The notes under the pieces were generated by a model. It was not told where the DNA came from, did no database searches, and saw nothing but the letters and a program-made list of their open reading frames with translations. A stretch of DNA of 6,218 nucleotides from an uncultured Achromobacter sp. (GTDB lineage Bacteria; Pseudomonadota; Gammaproteobacteria; Burkholderiales; Burkholderiaceae_B), in contig CAJYKY010000324.1 of assembly GCA_913775005.1 (NCBI GenBank), positions 1 through 6,218 on the forward strand, written 5' to 3'. Positions 6,064 through 6,218 of the stretch are shown one piece after another. The translations under genes and the position numbers were made by a program. Within the stretch, counting starts at the first letter, position 1; each line of letters opens with the position of its first letter.

Positions 6064-6087
6064 ATCCAGACAAGCTGTTCGTTTTCC

Positions 6088-6115
6088 AGGCCCCTCACAG
6101 GGGCCTTTTGTTTTT
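6088..6115 (+). terminator. Intrinsic terminator of the tRNA-Arg gene
   Basis: A 7-bp perfect stem pairs AGGCCCC (6088-6094) with GGGGCCT (6100-6106) around a TCACA loop, followed by TTTTGTTTTT (6106-6115). It begins 24 nt after the tRNA CCA end. Confidence 0.9.
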
Positions 6116-6128
6116 GCGCCGTTCGGTT

Positions 6129-6196
6129 ATGTGCATTCTGATGTGCATTCGGTGATGAGCATGCGGTTATGTGCATTCGGCCATGTGCATCCGTTT
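6129..6196. repeat. Short tandem repeat array, unit ATGTGCATTCGGnn
   Basis: Five head-to-tail copies of a 14-bp unit are seen at 6129, 6141, 6155, 6169 and 6183; the first is 12 bp long. The core is ATGTGCATTC, with variants ATGAGCATGC in the third copy and ATGTGCATCC in the fifth. The bases just before (GTTCGGTT, 6121-6128) look like the tail of one more copy. No open reading frame or hairpin explains it. It starts 13 nt after the tRNA terminator. The function is unknown. Confidence 0.85.
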
Positions 6197-6218
6197 ACGC
6201 ACCCTCTTTTTGCCTAAG

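Noticed and set aside
5864..6073. Minus-strand open frame across the tRNA (contains GIEPVSRASETLILSIELRA)
   Set aside because: This is the reverse complement of the tRNA-Arg gene, a commonly mis-annotated spurious peptide.
6121..6196. CRISPR array
   Set aside because: The units are 12-14 bp head to tail with no unique spacers, far too short for CRISPR repeats.

Overview
The window is GC-rich DNA (my estimate is mid-60s percent) with dense co-directional genes. Gene content and protein style suggest a betaproteobacterium, most likely Alcaligenaceae (Achromobacter/Bordetella-like). That assignment is inferred from recognition, not from a search.

Bases 1-4738 (+ strand) hold a fatty-acyl or organic-acid catabolic cluster. 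In order it contains the 3' part of a TetR-family repressor gene that starts before the window, an acyl-CoA dehydrogenase, a class III (CaiB/BaiF) CoA-transferase, and a PaaH-type 3-hydroxyacyl-CoA dehydrogenase. Together they would load an acid onto CoA, desaturate an acyl-CoA and oxidise a 3-hydroxyacyl-CoA, with the TetR protein as the probable acyl-CoA-responsive regulator. No enoyl-CoA hydratase or thiolase is visible, so these must be encoded elsewhere. The physiological substrate cannot be read from the sequence. The 208-bp gap before the CoA-transferase gene holds three successive hairpins; the last has a perfect 12-bp stem and a T-rich tail only 33 nt before the start codon.

A bidirectional intrinsic terminator (about 4758-4792) separates this cluster from a convergent minus-strand gene (4828-5757). 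That gene encodes a membrane-anchored di-heme c-type cytochrome: one N-terminal membrane helix and two c5-like heme domains joined by a long Ala/Pro linker encoded by an imperfect 15-bp tandem repeat. Its upstream region has a consensus TATAAT and a 14-bp perfect inverted repeat beside it.

Divergent from the cytochrome is a complete tRNA-Arg(CCG) gene (5989-6063) with encoded CCA and its own terminator. The last about 100 bases contain no gene but carry a short tandem array of a 14-bp unit.

Most of the window is ordinary metabolism. I found no CRISPR array, insertion sequence, toxin-antitoxin pair or defence system. The less explained parts are non-coding: the structured leader before the CoA-transferase gene, the palindrome in the cytochrome promoter, and the repeat array after the tRNA.
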